NCBI RefSeq assembly: GCF_030954495.1
Contig: NZ_JAVHUW010000023.1
Location: forward strand, 1 to 37,337
Length of the DNA stretch: 37,337 nucleotides
Direction: 5' to 3'
From: Candidatus Desulfosporosinus nitrosoreducens
GTDB taxonomy: Bacteria > Bacillota > Desulfitobacteriia > Desulfitobacteriales > Desulfitobacteriaceae
The translations under genes and the position numbers were made by a program. Position 1 is the stretch's first letter; each line of letters opens with the position of its first letter. The notes below the pieces were generated by a model. That model saw only the letters and a program-made list of their open reading frames with translations, was not told the DNA's origin and did no database searches. This document shows, in pieces, positions 6,648-14,566 of the stretch.

Positions 6648-7766
6648 CTATTTAATGAAGTAATCCGTATAGCTTTCCTTTTTTTCTACACATTGAATAA
6701 AGTATGTTAACTCCTTCATCAAATCAATGTATTTTTCTTCATCTATATATTTCCCATCTCGATCAAAAATAAGCTTGACAAGCGGACGTGTCGGAAGACT
6801 CGTCGGTACAGCTACAACTAAACCGACTTCTCCTGTATTTAAGGTGACTACCGTATTTCGGGGATAAAGATTTAACGACTTGCGAAATGCTTCAACAACT
6901 TGGGGATTAAAATCCTGATCTGCGCTCAAAATCATTTCAAGGGCGTGATAAGGCGGGAGTGCTTTCCGGTATGGACGGTCAGCAGTCAGGGCATCATAAA
7001 CATCTGCAACAGCAATAATTTGAGCACCCTGACAAATATTTAATCCCTTTAGACCATCGGGATATCCTCTGCCGTCCCAGCGTTCGTGATGCTGTCTCAC
7101 TGAGCTTAGGATACACGGTGCAACAGCCGCCTCCCGCAACATGGCTTCGCCTTCCAGAGGGTGCCGCTTGACGATGTTCATTTCATCCTCGTTTAATGGC
7201 CCCGGTTTGTTTAGAATCTCACGGGGAACTTTAATCTTGCCGATGTCGTGGAGAAGCGCCCCCATAGTCAGGTACCGCAAACGCCGCCCTTTATAGCCTA
7301 ATTTTCTCGCTATCAGGGCCGATAATATGGCAACATTGACAGCATGGACAAACGTGGAATAATCGTATTCCTTCAAGCGCAGCATATCAATACGTGGAGT
7401 ATCAAAATCTATACACACGTACTTATCTCTAATTTCATTTATAATCTGCTCGACAATAGTCACTGTCTGAGAAATCTGCTCTGTGGTCACTAATCTTACC
7501 TCATGATAGATGTTCCATATTGAACCCACTATGTGGCAATATAGGTCTTCAGAAAAACAGTCTTTATCAGAAAGAGCAGATTTGCCAAAGTTTTTGTCGG
7601 ATTTTAAGGTGTATATTTCTTTTTTGGCCAGTTTTCGCCATATCCACTCAGTCATAAGTTGCCCTCGTGTTAAGAGCAAGATTCCGCTGGCATCGAACAA
7701 ATCTATCTTGATTTGTTCACCTATAGCCAGAACACAGGGTGGTAGCTTTTCAAGAACCAGATTCAT
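6648..7766 (-). CDS. HD-GYP domain protein, probable cyclic-di-GMP phosphodiesterase
   Basis: 372 residues. An N-terminal region of about 120 residues has no recognisable sensor fold. A full HD-GYP domain follows: H141, the HD pair at 173-174 (LLHDIGKIKVP), H202, HH at 226-227 (QHHERWDGRGYPDGLKG, GYP at 234-236) and DVYDALTADRPYRKA. A C-terminal extension of about 75 residues (GEVGLVVAVPTSLPTRPLVKLIF) occurs in many HD-GYP proteins. The family hydrolyses c-di-GMP or related cyclic dinucleotides. SD AGGAGGTG lies before the ATG. A stand-alone receiver gene sits 73 nt upstream on the same strand, so the pair looks like a split form of an RpfG-type receiver/HD-GYP protein. Confidence 0.92.
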   Translation of the reverse strand: MNLVLEKLPPCVLAIGEQIKIDLFDASGILLLTRGQLMTEWIWRKLAKKEIYTLKSDKNFGKSALSDKDCFSEDLYCHIVGSIWNIYHEVRLVTTEQISQTVTIVEQIINEIRDKYVCIDFDTPRIDMLRLKEYDYSTFVHAVNVAILSALIARKLGYKGRRLRYLTMGALLHDIGKIKVPREILNKPGPLNEDEMNIVKRHPLEGEAMLREAAVAPCILSSVRQHHERWDGRGYPDGLKGLNICQGAQIIAVADVYDALTADRPYRKALPPYHALEMILSADQDFNPQVVEAFRKSLNLYPRNTVVTLNTGEVGLVVAVPTSLPTRPLVKLIFDRDGKYIDEEKYIDLMKELTYFIQCVEKKESYTDYFIK

Positions 7767-7839
7767 GGGACACCTCCTGATTCATGTTCACTGCCGCTCA
7801 AGGAATTCTAAGGAAAATCCCGGCAGCACTTTACTGGAA

Positions 7840-8232
7840 TCATTCTGCCATTGCGTTCTTCCAAGCACCGTCTTCAAACACTGAGTCAATAGCTTTAAGC
7901 AAAACCTCCAAATCGAGAGGCTTATTCAAGATGTCGCGCACACCAAAGCGTCGTACAACGGGCTCCAGATCTTCTTCTGCAGTGATCATAATGACGGGAA
8001 TATCTCTGGCCCGTTCGTCTTGCTCAAGCCGCGACAACACCTGCAGCCCTGACATTCCCGGCATACTTTGATCTAAAAGGATGAGAGACGGTCGGTGAAC
8101 AGATGTCGCAATGCTTAAGCATTCTGATCCGCTGGCTGCCGTTGTGACACTATAGCCCGATTCCTCCAAAGCTCTTTGGATAAAAAGTCTGATCGCAAAA
8201 TGATCATCCACAACAAGAATGTATTGCGACAA
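7840..8232 (-). CDS. Stand-alone response-regulator receiver domain
   Basis: 130-residue CheY-like receiver with no output domain: acidic pair D9-D10 (VVDDH), phosphorylated D54 (LILLDQSMPGMSG), T84 (MITAEED) and K104 (LNKPLD). The start is taken at a TTG (8232) because an AGGAGAGAGG SD lies just upstream; a longer frame starting at 8280 would put this SD inside the coding region. A good promoter precedes it. The HD-GYP gene follows, and the receiver probably controls its activity or shares its signal. A cognate kinase is not evident nearby. Confidence 0.9.
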   Translation of the reverse strand: MSQYILVVDDHFAIRLFIQRALEESGYSVTTAASGSECLSIATSVHRPSLILLDQSMPGMSGLQVLSRLEQDERARDIPVIMITAEEDLEPVVRRFGVRDILNKPLDLEVLLKAIDSVFEDGAWKNAMAE

Positions 8233-8312
8233 TTTCCTCTCTCCTTTTGCACAATATTCCACGTGTTGTATTATTAACACACTTTAATCATTTCCATGCA
8301 GATTACCTACAC

Positions 8313-8341
8313 ATTGTATAACTATATGTCTATATTTTCAA
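8313..8341 (-). promoter_or_regulatory. SigA-type promoter for the receiver/HD-GYP operon
   Basis: On the minus strand: -35 TTGAAA (8336-8341), 17-nt spacer, -10 TACAAT (8313-8318), about 80 nt upstream of the TTG start. Confidence 0.65.
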
Positions 8342-8412
8342 TAGAATTACACACATACAGTCGGTAAGATGTTTTAGGCGACTACCTTAAAATTGGAATA
8401 GGAGGTGATAGA

Positions 8413-8739
8413 GTGTCTAACATTCAAGAGGTTGTCGGGAAAAATATTCGGTTATTCCGCCAGACTAAGGGGCTAACACAAGAAAGACTGGCTGAGCTTG
8501 TCAATGTTAGTAGTTCATATATTGGGTATCTGGAACGAGGACTGAGGGCCCCTTCGTTAGACCTATTAGCTAGAATAGGCACCACCCTAGATGTCGAACC
8601 AACAGTATTACTCAATACTTCTTCGGAGGATACCGACCCCATACTAAAGAAGCTCAATGCTCTCCTGGTAGGAAAAGATCCAATACCGATTCATTTCCTT
8701 TATGAAGTTGCCGTTGCTTATTTCGCCTCTATTAAGTGA
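8413..8739 (+). CDS. Small XRE-family DNA-binding protein
   Basis: 108 residues. Residues 5-65 form a classic helix-turn-helix of the Cro/cI type (IRLFRQTKGLTQERLAELVNVSSSYIGYLERGLRAPSLDLLARIGTTLDV). The remaining 40 or so residues have no recognised fold. It starts at GTG with an AGGAGGTGATA SD. It is divergent from the receiver/HD-GYP operon with a shared intergenic region of 180 bp, so it could regulate that operon or itself; this is inference from position. Confidence 0.9.
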   Translation: MSNIQEVVGKNIRLFRQTKGLTQERLAELVNVSSSYIGYLERGLRAPSLDLLARIGTTLDVEPTVLLNTSSEDTDPILKKLNALLVGKDPIPIHFLYEVAVAYFASIK

Positions 8740-8914
8740 AAATAAGCTTGGCAACTTTTATGAAATCTATTCCTAACAATTTACAAATTCACCTTCTCGC
8801 CTTCCTGGCTTCAGGGGCACTCATCTTTCCATGGCAGGCACCGTCTAATTGCGCTTATACTGGAAGAAAGCGGGCAAACGAAGCTTAAGTTTTATACTTT
8901 CTAAAACTAGTGCG

Positions 8915-8948
8915 AAAAAAGGGGCTTTGCATCTGCATGCAAAGCCCC
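8915..8948 (-). terminator. Rho-independent terminator of pheA
   Basis: Perfect 12-bp stem GGGGCTTTGCAT/ATGCAAAGCCCC (8921-8932/8937-8948) followed on the minus strand by six T. It ends transcription of pheA, 77 nt downstream of its stop. The rest of the 8740-9024 gap holds nothing else I recognise. Confidence 0.9.
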
Positions 8949-9024
8949 TAGATTTCAAACGAAGATAGTCTATTTAGTCTGCCCGAATAGAGAAATTATG
9001 ACTAAAACGACTTAAGGTTGCGGT

Positions 9025-9870
9025 TTATAAATTCTGTTCCGTCTCGGCCATGGGATATGAGCCTAAAAATTTATAAAAATTCGTTTTCCTCTGCACCATG
9101 GTTAACGCATCCCTAACATCCGGGTCAGTATAATGTCCATCAATATCAATAAAAAAAATGTAACGTCCGAGCTGCCCGCGAGAGGGCCGCGATTCAATCT
9201 TTGTCATGTTAATGTCCCACAAGTTGAAAATGTCCAGGATGCAGGCCAGACTCCCCGGCTTATGTTCCGTTGAGAAAACTATTGAAGTCTTGTTGTGAGC
9301 CGCGGGAATGTGATTCGTGTCCTTCCCTACAACCACAAACCGTGTGAAATTATTGTCTTTGTCCTGAATATCTTGGAGAACTGTTTCCAGGCCAAAGATT
9401 TCCGCGGCCTCCAGGGGGCCGATAGCGCCTGCCGTCTTTCCTTTCCTCCGAGCCTGATTGGCTCCTTCCGCATTGCTGCTGGTCAGATACAATTTTGCCT
9501 GGGGTAAGTGTGTCTCTAAAAAGAGACGGCATTGTCCGGCCGATTGTGGATGAGTATAAATTTCAGCAAGTTCCTTCCAGTTTGCTCCGGGCGAAACCAT
9601 GAGGGTCTGGGAGATGCGCAAAACAAGTTCATCCAGAATCATTAGGTCGACTTCCCAGGCCAATATGTCTAAAACGATATTAACCGAACCCTCTAAAGAA
9701 TTTTCAAAAGGAATTACCGCTAAATCCAATTCTCCACGCTGCACAGCCATAAGCGTTTCGCGGATATTCGGCAACCCGACTAAATCCGCCTCCTGCTCAT
9801 TGCGGGTATAGCGCTGTGCCGCTTGTTGGGTGAACGTGCCTTCCGGTCCGAGATAGCCAATCTTAAGCAT
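9025..9870 (-). CDS. pheA: Prephenate dehydratase
   Basis: 281-residue monofunctional prephenate dehydratase: prephenate to phenylpyruvate, in phenylalanine synthesis. N-terminal motif IGYLGPEGTFTQQAA, then VIPFENSLEGSVN, the catalytic T-R-F motif (DNNFTRFVVV), and a C-terminal ACT regulatory domain with GSLACIL and ESRPSRG, the phenylalanine-binding signature. Feedback inhibition by Phe is therefore expected. The ATG at 9870 has a GGGGG SD; an upstream TTG is less likely. No chorismate mutase domain is present. An extended -10 promoter and a strong terminator make it a single-gene unit. No T-box elements were seen upstream. Confidence 0.95.
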   Translation of the reverse strand: MLKIGYLGPEGTFTQQAAQRYTRNEQEADLVGLPNIRETLMAVQRGELDLAVIPFENSLEGSVNIVLDILAWEVDLMILDELVLRISQTLMVSPGANWKELAEIYTHPQSAGQCRLFLETHLPQAKLYLTSSNAEGANQARRKGKTAGAIGPLEAAEIFGLETVLQDIQDKDNNFTRFVVVGKDTNHIPAAHNKTSIVFSTEHKPGSLACILDIFNLWDINMTKIESRPSRGQLGRYIFFIDIDGHYTDPDVRDALTMVQRKTNFYKFLGSYPMAETEQNL

Positions 9871-9940
9871 AATATCCCCCTGTTCCAAAACATTCAATTA
9901 AAATAGCTTTGTGTCATAGTTCAGTTTAGATGTTTTTACA

Positions 9941-9946
9941 ATTATA
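9941..9946 (-). promoter_or_regulatory. Extended -10 element upstream of pheA
   Basis: TGATATAAT on the minus strand (TG one base before a perfect TATAAT), about 70 nt upstream of the pheA start. No good -35 is visible. Confidence 0.5.
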
Positions 9947-10116
9947 TCATTGGGACCCATTTCTCGAAAGAAGCTAAAAGACGGCGGCCTTAGAAAAAAT
10001 TTTAAGCCTACTTTTGGCCTTGCCTCTTAAACTTCAACGGAGTACACTAATCTTAAAACTTGTTATCCGAATAGGAAGATCCGTCAACCCCATCAAATCA
10101 GTTTAGAGGGATAAAA

Positions 10117-11346
10117 ATGAACTACAAGCACAACGCTCAGTTATCTGGTGGTCAACAGCGACCGAGCCTCTCACCCAGCCTCCTTTTAATTTTGGCTATC
10201 AGCTGCGGGCTGTCTGTCGCCAACCTTTACTACAATCAGCCTTTACTTGCCGACATGGCCCAGTCTTTCCATGTTTCCGCATCCCAAATCGGCAATATTT
10301 CCATGCTTACTCAACTGGGGTATGCTTTGGGACTTTTTTTATTTGTCCCGCTTGGCGACATTCGGGAAAAAAAGACGCTGATTATCCTATTGCTCGGCTT
10401 AGTAACGCTTTCCTTGCTGTTCGTAGGAATATCTAAAAACCTGACCCTGTTGGGGGTGGCCAGTTTTGCTGTGGGTCTAACAACCGTCGTTCCTCAGATT
10501 ATTGTCCCGCTCGCCGCTCAACTCGCAGAACCTCAACAACAGGGACGGATTGTCGGGATCGTAATGAGCGGCTTGTTTTTCGGAATTCTTTTAGCCCGCA
10601 CAATCAGTGGGATTATTGGCAGTTTATTGGGCTGGCAGGCCATGTATTTTATCGCGGCGGGGTTAATGTTTATTTTAGCCTTGATGTTGGGGAAGGCTTT
10701 GCCCAAAACCGGTTCAACCTCAAATTTGTCTTATAGCCAGAGTCTTTATTCGCTCTGGGGATATATTACCAAGCTGCCCTTATTGCGCGAGGCCTCTTTA
10801 ATGGGAGGGCTTCTTTTTGGCTCCTTTAGTGTCTTTTGGACAACCTTAGCCTTTTTTATCAAACAACCTCCCTACTATTATGGGACAGAAATTGCGGGCC
10901 TATTTGGCTTGATAGGGGTCGCGGGCGCTTCTTTTGCCCCTATCGCGGGACGCTTAGCCGATAAAAAAGGCCCCCGGATCGTCGTGGGAATTGCCGCCGG
11001 GGTGACGTTGCTCGCTTACCTGGTCCTCTGGCTGTTGGGCCATCATTTGTGGGGGTTAATATTGGGCGTCATTTTATTGGACCTGGGGGTACAAGGTGCT
11101 CAGATTTCCAATCAAGCCAGAGTGTACGCCTTAGTCCCCGAAGCTAAAAGCAGATTAAACACTATTTACATGGTCACTTATTTCATCGGCGGGTCTTTGG
11201 GTTCTTTTCTTGGCTTACGCGCTTGGAGCCTTTGGCAATGGAAAGGTGTCTGCTTGGTCGGCGGCCTGATGATCCTTGTCAGTATAATTATTTGGACCGC
11301 CGGTTGGAAAAGCAATCAGGTGAAGCTGTCAGGAAAGGTGTTGTAA
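10117..11346 (+). CDS. MFS transporter
   Basis: 409-residue major-facilitator protein with about 12 membrane helices. It shows the N-terminal SVANLYYNQPLLADMAQSF found in a DHA1-like family of drug or metabolite exporters, and a loop 2-3 motif (LGDIREKKTL) close to the MFS A-motif. Substrate unknown. The downstream D-aminoacylase gene starts 5 nt after its stop, so the two are almost certainly co-transcribed. Transport of N-acyl-D-amino acids or D-amino acids is a reasonable guess from context only. SD: AGAGGGA before the ATG. Confidence 0.88.
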   Translation: MNYKHNAQLSGGQQRPSLSPSLLLILAISCGLSVANLYYNQPLLADMAQSFHVSASQIGNISMLTQLGYALGLFLFVPLGDIREKKTLIILLLGLVTLSLLFVGISKNLTLLGVASFAVGLTTVVPQIIVPLAAQLAEPQQQGRIVGIVMSGLFFGILLARTISGIIGSLLGWQAMYFIAAGLMFILALMLGKALPKTGSTSNLSYSQSLYSLWGYITKLPLLREASLMGGLLFGSFSVFWTTLAFFIKQPPYYYGTEIAGLFGLIGVAGASFAPIAGRLADKKGPRIVVGIAAGVTLLAYLVLWLLGHHLWGLILGVILLDLGVQGAQISNQARVYALVPEAKSRLNTIYMVTYFIGGSLGSFLGLRAWSLWQWKGVCLVGGLMILVSIIIWTAGWKSNQVKLSGKVL

Positions 11347-11351
11347 GGATC

Positions 11352-12971
11352 ATGTTAGATCTGGCAATCTTAGGAGGGCTTGTGATCGATGGAACGGGGA
11401 ATGCGCCCGAACAAAAGGACTTGGGAATCAAAAACGGGAAGATCGTAGAGCTGGCTCCGAAACTTTCAGCAGAGGCCGAACAAACGCTTGACGCCACAGG
11501 AAAGATGGTTTCACCGGGCTTCATTGACGTGCACAGCCATTGTGACCTAGTCCCATTTTTGTCCGGTCCCATTCGAGAAACCAGAATCCGCCAGGGGATT
11601 ACGACGGAAATTGCCGGACAGTGCGGGCTTGGCCCTGCGCCTTATACGAAAGACATGCAGGACTGGCGCAATTACCTTACGCCTATTCTTGGCACAGGGC
11701 CGCAAACTTGGAACTGGCCTGATTTTTCTGCCTTTCTTCAGGATATTGAGCAAACTGCAAAACCGAACAACCTTGCTTTCCTCATTGGTCATGGGGCAGT
11801 TCGGGCCCAGGTTCTGGGACTGAAAAACATCTCCCCTACTAAGAAAGACCTAGCTGAAATGTGCGCTATTGTTGATGAAGCAATGTCCGCAGGAGCTCTG
11901 GGGATTTCTTACGGATTAGCTTATTTGCCCGGCATGTTCGCCCCTCAAGAAGAACTTGTGGCCCTTAGCTCCGTAGTAGCGGCTCATGACGGCATCATGA
12001 TGATTCACATTCGCAGTCATTCCCGTCAAGTCCGTGAGGCCATGGCAGAGGCTTTAACCGTTGCCAAGAAATCCGGAGTTAAATTGCAAATTTCTCATAT
12101 GCGCTCTTATGCCAACCGCCATTATGGTATTTCCGGGCAGGAATTACTGGACATGGTAGATAAGGCCCGGGCCGCAGGTGTCGATGTCACCTTCGACGAG
12201 CACCCTTATCAAGCAGGCAGCACGCTGTTGTCTCAAGTTCTCCCTCCCTGGGCCAAGGAAGGCGGAGGACCGGAAATTATTAGAAGGCTTAAAGATCCTG
12301 CCTTGCGGTCAAGGCTCAAAGATGAGTTAACCGAACAGGGACCGGACTATCCGGGTTGGGACAACTTCGTGGGTATGGTCGGCTGGCCAAACATTATGAT
12401 TAGCTCCACATTCCGGGAACAGAACAAATGGGCAGAGGGGCGCAGGGCAGTCCAGCTGGCTTCCGGGACAGCCTCCGCCCGGACAGCGCAAATTGGAGAA
12501 ATTATCGCTAAGATTGCCGATCTTCTGATTAGTGAAGATTGTCAGAGCTCCATGGTTATGCATAATTTGTTTGCCGAGGAAGATATCGTCACTCTGCTGC
12601 AACACCCCTTATGTCAAATAGGCTCCGACGGTATTCCCACGGGCAAACCTCATCCTCGCTTATATGGCACTTACCCCAAGTTCCTGGGGGAGTATGTCCG
12701 GGACAAGAAACTATTAACCTGGCCGGAGGGAATTAAGAGAATTACCGGGGACCCGGCCCAAAGACTGGGCCTGGCGAAAAAGGGTTTTATCAGGCAAGAC
12801 TACTCGGCAGACCTTGTTGTTTTTGAACCGGAAACTATCAGCGCGCCTGAAGATTACAACAAACCGGATACTCTTCCTCGGGGCTTAAATTACACCATCC
12901 TTAACGGCCAAATTGTTTGGTCTGAGGGCAAACTTCTAAGCTCGCAAAGCGGCCGGCTGCTTAAGAATTAG
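11352..12971 (+). CDS. N-acyl-D-amino-acid deacylase (D-aminoacylase) family amidohydrolase
   Basis: 539 residues from the ATG at 11352; a longer frame reaching back into the transporter gene is not the real start. This is an amidohydrolase-superfamily enzyme with the metal-site motif SPGFIDVHSHCDL, then GHGAVR, HIRSHSRQVREAM, QISHMRSY and SDGIPTGKPHPRLYGTYPKFL, which match D-aminoacylases releasing D-amino acids from N-acylated forms. It could equally act on another N-acyl or dipeptide substrate. It follows the MFS gene by 5 nt with an AAGG SD, and a terminator follows. Confidence 0.9.
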   Translation: MLDLAILGGLVIDGTGNAPEQKDLGIKNGKIVELAPKLSAEAEQTLDATGKMVSPGFIDVHSHCDLVPFLSGPIRETRIRQGITTEIAGQCGLGPAPYTKDMQDWRNYLTPILGTGPQTWNWPDFSAFLQDIEQTAKPNNLAFLIGHGAVRAQVLGLKNISPTKKDLAEMCAIVDEAMSAGALGISYGLAYLPGMFAPQEELVALSSVVAAHDGIMMIHIRSHSRQVREAMAEALTVAKKSGVKLQISHMRSYANRHYGISGQELLDMVDKARAAGVDVTFDEHPYQAGSTLLSQVLPPWAKEGGGPEIIRRLKDPALRSRLKDELTEQGPDYPGWDNFVGMVGWPNIMISSTFREQNKWAEGRRAVQLASGTASARTAQIGEIIAKIADLLISEDCQSSMVMHNLFAEEDIVTLLQHPLCQIGSDGIPTGKPHPRLYGTYPKFLGEYVRDKKLLTWPEGIKRITGDPAQRLGLAKKGFIRQDYSADLVVFEPETISAPEDYNKPDTLPRGLNYTILNGQIVWSEGKLLSSQSGRLLKN

Positions 12972-12983
12972 TTATAACCAGAT

Positions 12984-13040
12984 AAAGCGCTCTCTTTTCA
13001 ATTCCTTTAAACTAGGAGCAGGGAAAAGAGAACGCTTTTG
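12984..13040 (+). terminator. Terminator of the MFS/D-aminoacylase operon
   Basis: Stem formed by 12984-12999 and 13023-13038 (AAAGCG plus TCTCTTTTC with its complement, one unpaired base on each side), followed by TTTTG. Confidence 0.75.
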
Positions 13041-13190
13041 TCTTAGGCAATTAGATTTGGTGTTTATTAAACGCATTTACACTATATGATGCTATAATAA
13101 GTACATTATATCATGAAATAACCGTACAACTTTTTTAACCATCAGCCTGAACTACCGGAACAAACTATACATAAAGGAGATTAAGCATTC

Positions 13191-14420
13191 GTGAACAATC
13201 ATGCTCTTACCGATTCTGCCTCAATGGCCTCACGTTCCCGTCGCTTATGGACCGCTATTGTCTTAGGCGCTTTGTCTGCTTTCGGACCGCTGTCGATCGA
13301 CATGTACTTACCTTCCCTGCCCACGCTGACCAGAGATCTGCACACAAGCACATCCCTGGCCCAGTTCAGCCTGACAGCGTGTCTTCTTGGTCTTGCCTTG
13401 GGACAATTAGTATCCGGTTCACAAAGTGATGTACGTGGGCGACGCATCCCGCTCCTTGTCGGGCTGGTCTGCTATACAATCTCATCTCTGTTGTGCGCCG
13501 TCAGTCCTTCCATCGGGTCTCTGATTTTGCTGCGCTTTATCCAGGGATTCGCCGGGTCGGCAGGTATTGCTATTTCGCGCGCCATCGTCCGGGATCTTTA
13601 CTCCGGGCCTGAAATGACCAGGTTTTTTGCACTGTTAATGTTAATTAACGGTGTAGGCCCGATTGTTGCCCCCATCATCGGGGGACAGCTTTTAGAATTC
13701 ACTTCCTGGCGGGGAGTGTTTCTCGTTCTCTGTGCAGTCGGTGGCGTTATGCTTCTGGCGGTCTTTTTTACATTGCCGGAAACATTATCCTCTAAGCACC
13801 GCTCCCAAGCAGGCCTAATAAATATCTTGAGAACCTTTGGCGACTTAATCAGCGACCGGGGGTTCATGGGATATGCCTTGCCCCAGGGACTTGTCATGGC
13901 CGCTATGTTTGCTTACATCTCAGGTTCGCCCTTTGTGATTCAAAATATATTTGGAGCCTCTCCCCAAATGTACAGTCTCTTTTTTGCCATCAACGGGTTG
14001 GGTATTATTATTACCGGGCAGGTCACCGGACGATTAGCCAGCCGGGTCAGTGAGACAAAGCTTTTCATCGTCGGTCTCCTTCTGGCTAATCTGGGCGGCT
14101 TGTGTTTGCTGGTATCGACTCTCGCTGGCGCAGGACTCGCGGCCATTTTAATATCTTTGTTTTTGGTTGTCTCAAGTGTCGGTATCGTATCCACCGCCGG
14201 CTCATCTTTAGCTATGGAAAATTACGGCCATTCCGCAGGAAGTGCGTCCGCCTTGTTAGGATTATTTTCTTTCGTCATCGGAGCTATCGTCGCCCCGCTC
14301 GTGGGCCTCGGCGGCGGAAATACGGCCATCCCCATGGGCGTTGTCATATTTGTCGCTGAGGTTGGGGCGCTGCTCTGTTATGTAATACTAAAAAATAAAA
14401 AAAGCCCAGTGCATGCCTAA
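13191..14420 (+). CDS. Bcr/CflA-family multidrug efflux MFS transporter
   Basis: 409 residues, about 12 membrane helices. Hallmarks of the Bcr/CflA subfamily are visible: LGALSAFGPLSIDMYLPSLP in helix 1, SQSDVRGRRIPLLVGL (MFS A-motif), RFIQGFAGSAGIAISRAIVRDLY (antiporter motif region) and FTSWRGVFLVL. The family exports drugs such as bicyclomycin or chloramphenicol-type compounds and small peptides in exchange for protons. It starts at GTG with AAAGGAGAT upstream. The 220-bp upstream gap contains TATAAT and AT-rich partial dyad symmetry near 13085-13120, a possible operator. Confidence 0.9.
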   Translation: MNNHALTDSASMASRSRRLWTAIVLGALSAFGPLSIDMYLPSLPTLTRDLHTSTSLAQFSLTACLLGLALGQLVSGSQSDVRGRRIPLLVGLVCYTISSLLCAVSPSIGSLILLRFIQGFAGSAGIAISRAIVRDLYSGPEMTRFFALLMLINGVGPIVAPIIGGQLLEFTSWRGVFLVLCAVGGVMLLAVFFTLPETLSSKHRSQAGLINILRTFGDLISDRGFMGYALPQGLVMAAMFAYISGSPFVIQNIFGASPQMYSLFFAINGLGIIITGQVTGRLASRVSETKLFIVGLLLANLGGLCLLVSTLAGAGLAAILISLFLVVSSVGIVSTAGSSLAMENYGHSAGSASALLGLFSFVIGAIVAPLVGLGGGNTAIPMGVVIFVAEVGALLCYVILKNKKSPVHA

Positions 14421-14443
14421 GCCGGATAGACCGGCTTTTTTTA
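14419..14443 (+). terminator. Terminator of the Bcr/CflA gene
   Basis: Short GC stem GCCGG/CCGGC (14421-14425/14431-14435), extended by AA/TT, then seven T. It overlaps the stop codon. Confidence 0.9.
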
Positions 14444-14566
14444 TTTTTACGGGAAGATACACCTTCAGCCTGCTCTGAGAAGCGAAGGTTCGTGGTAGAG
14501 AAACTGCAATCAAAATTCAATTATTGGGAATACTAGAAGAATTAAATATCTCATAAGGAGCAGTCT

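Noticed and set aside
9871..10116. T-box in front of pheA
   Set aside because: No T-box core sequence; only an extended -10 promoter was found.
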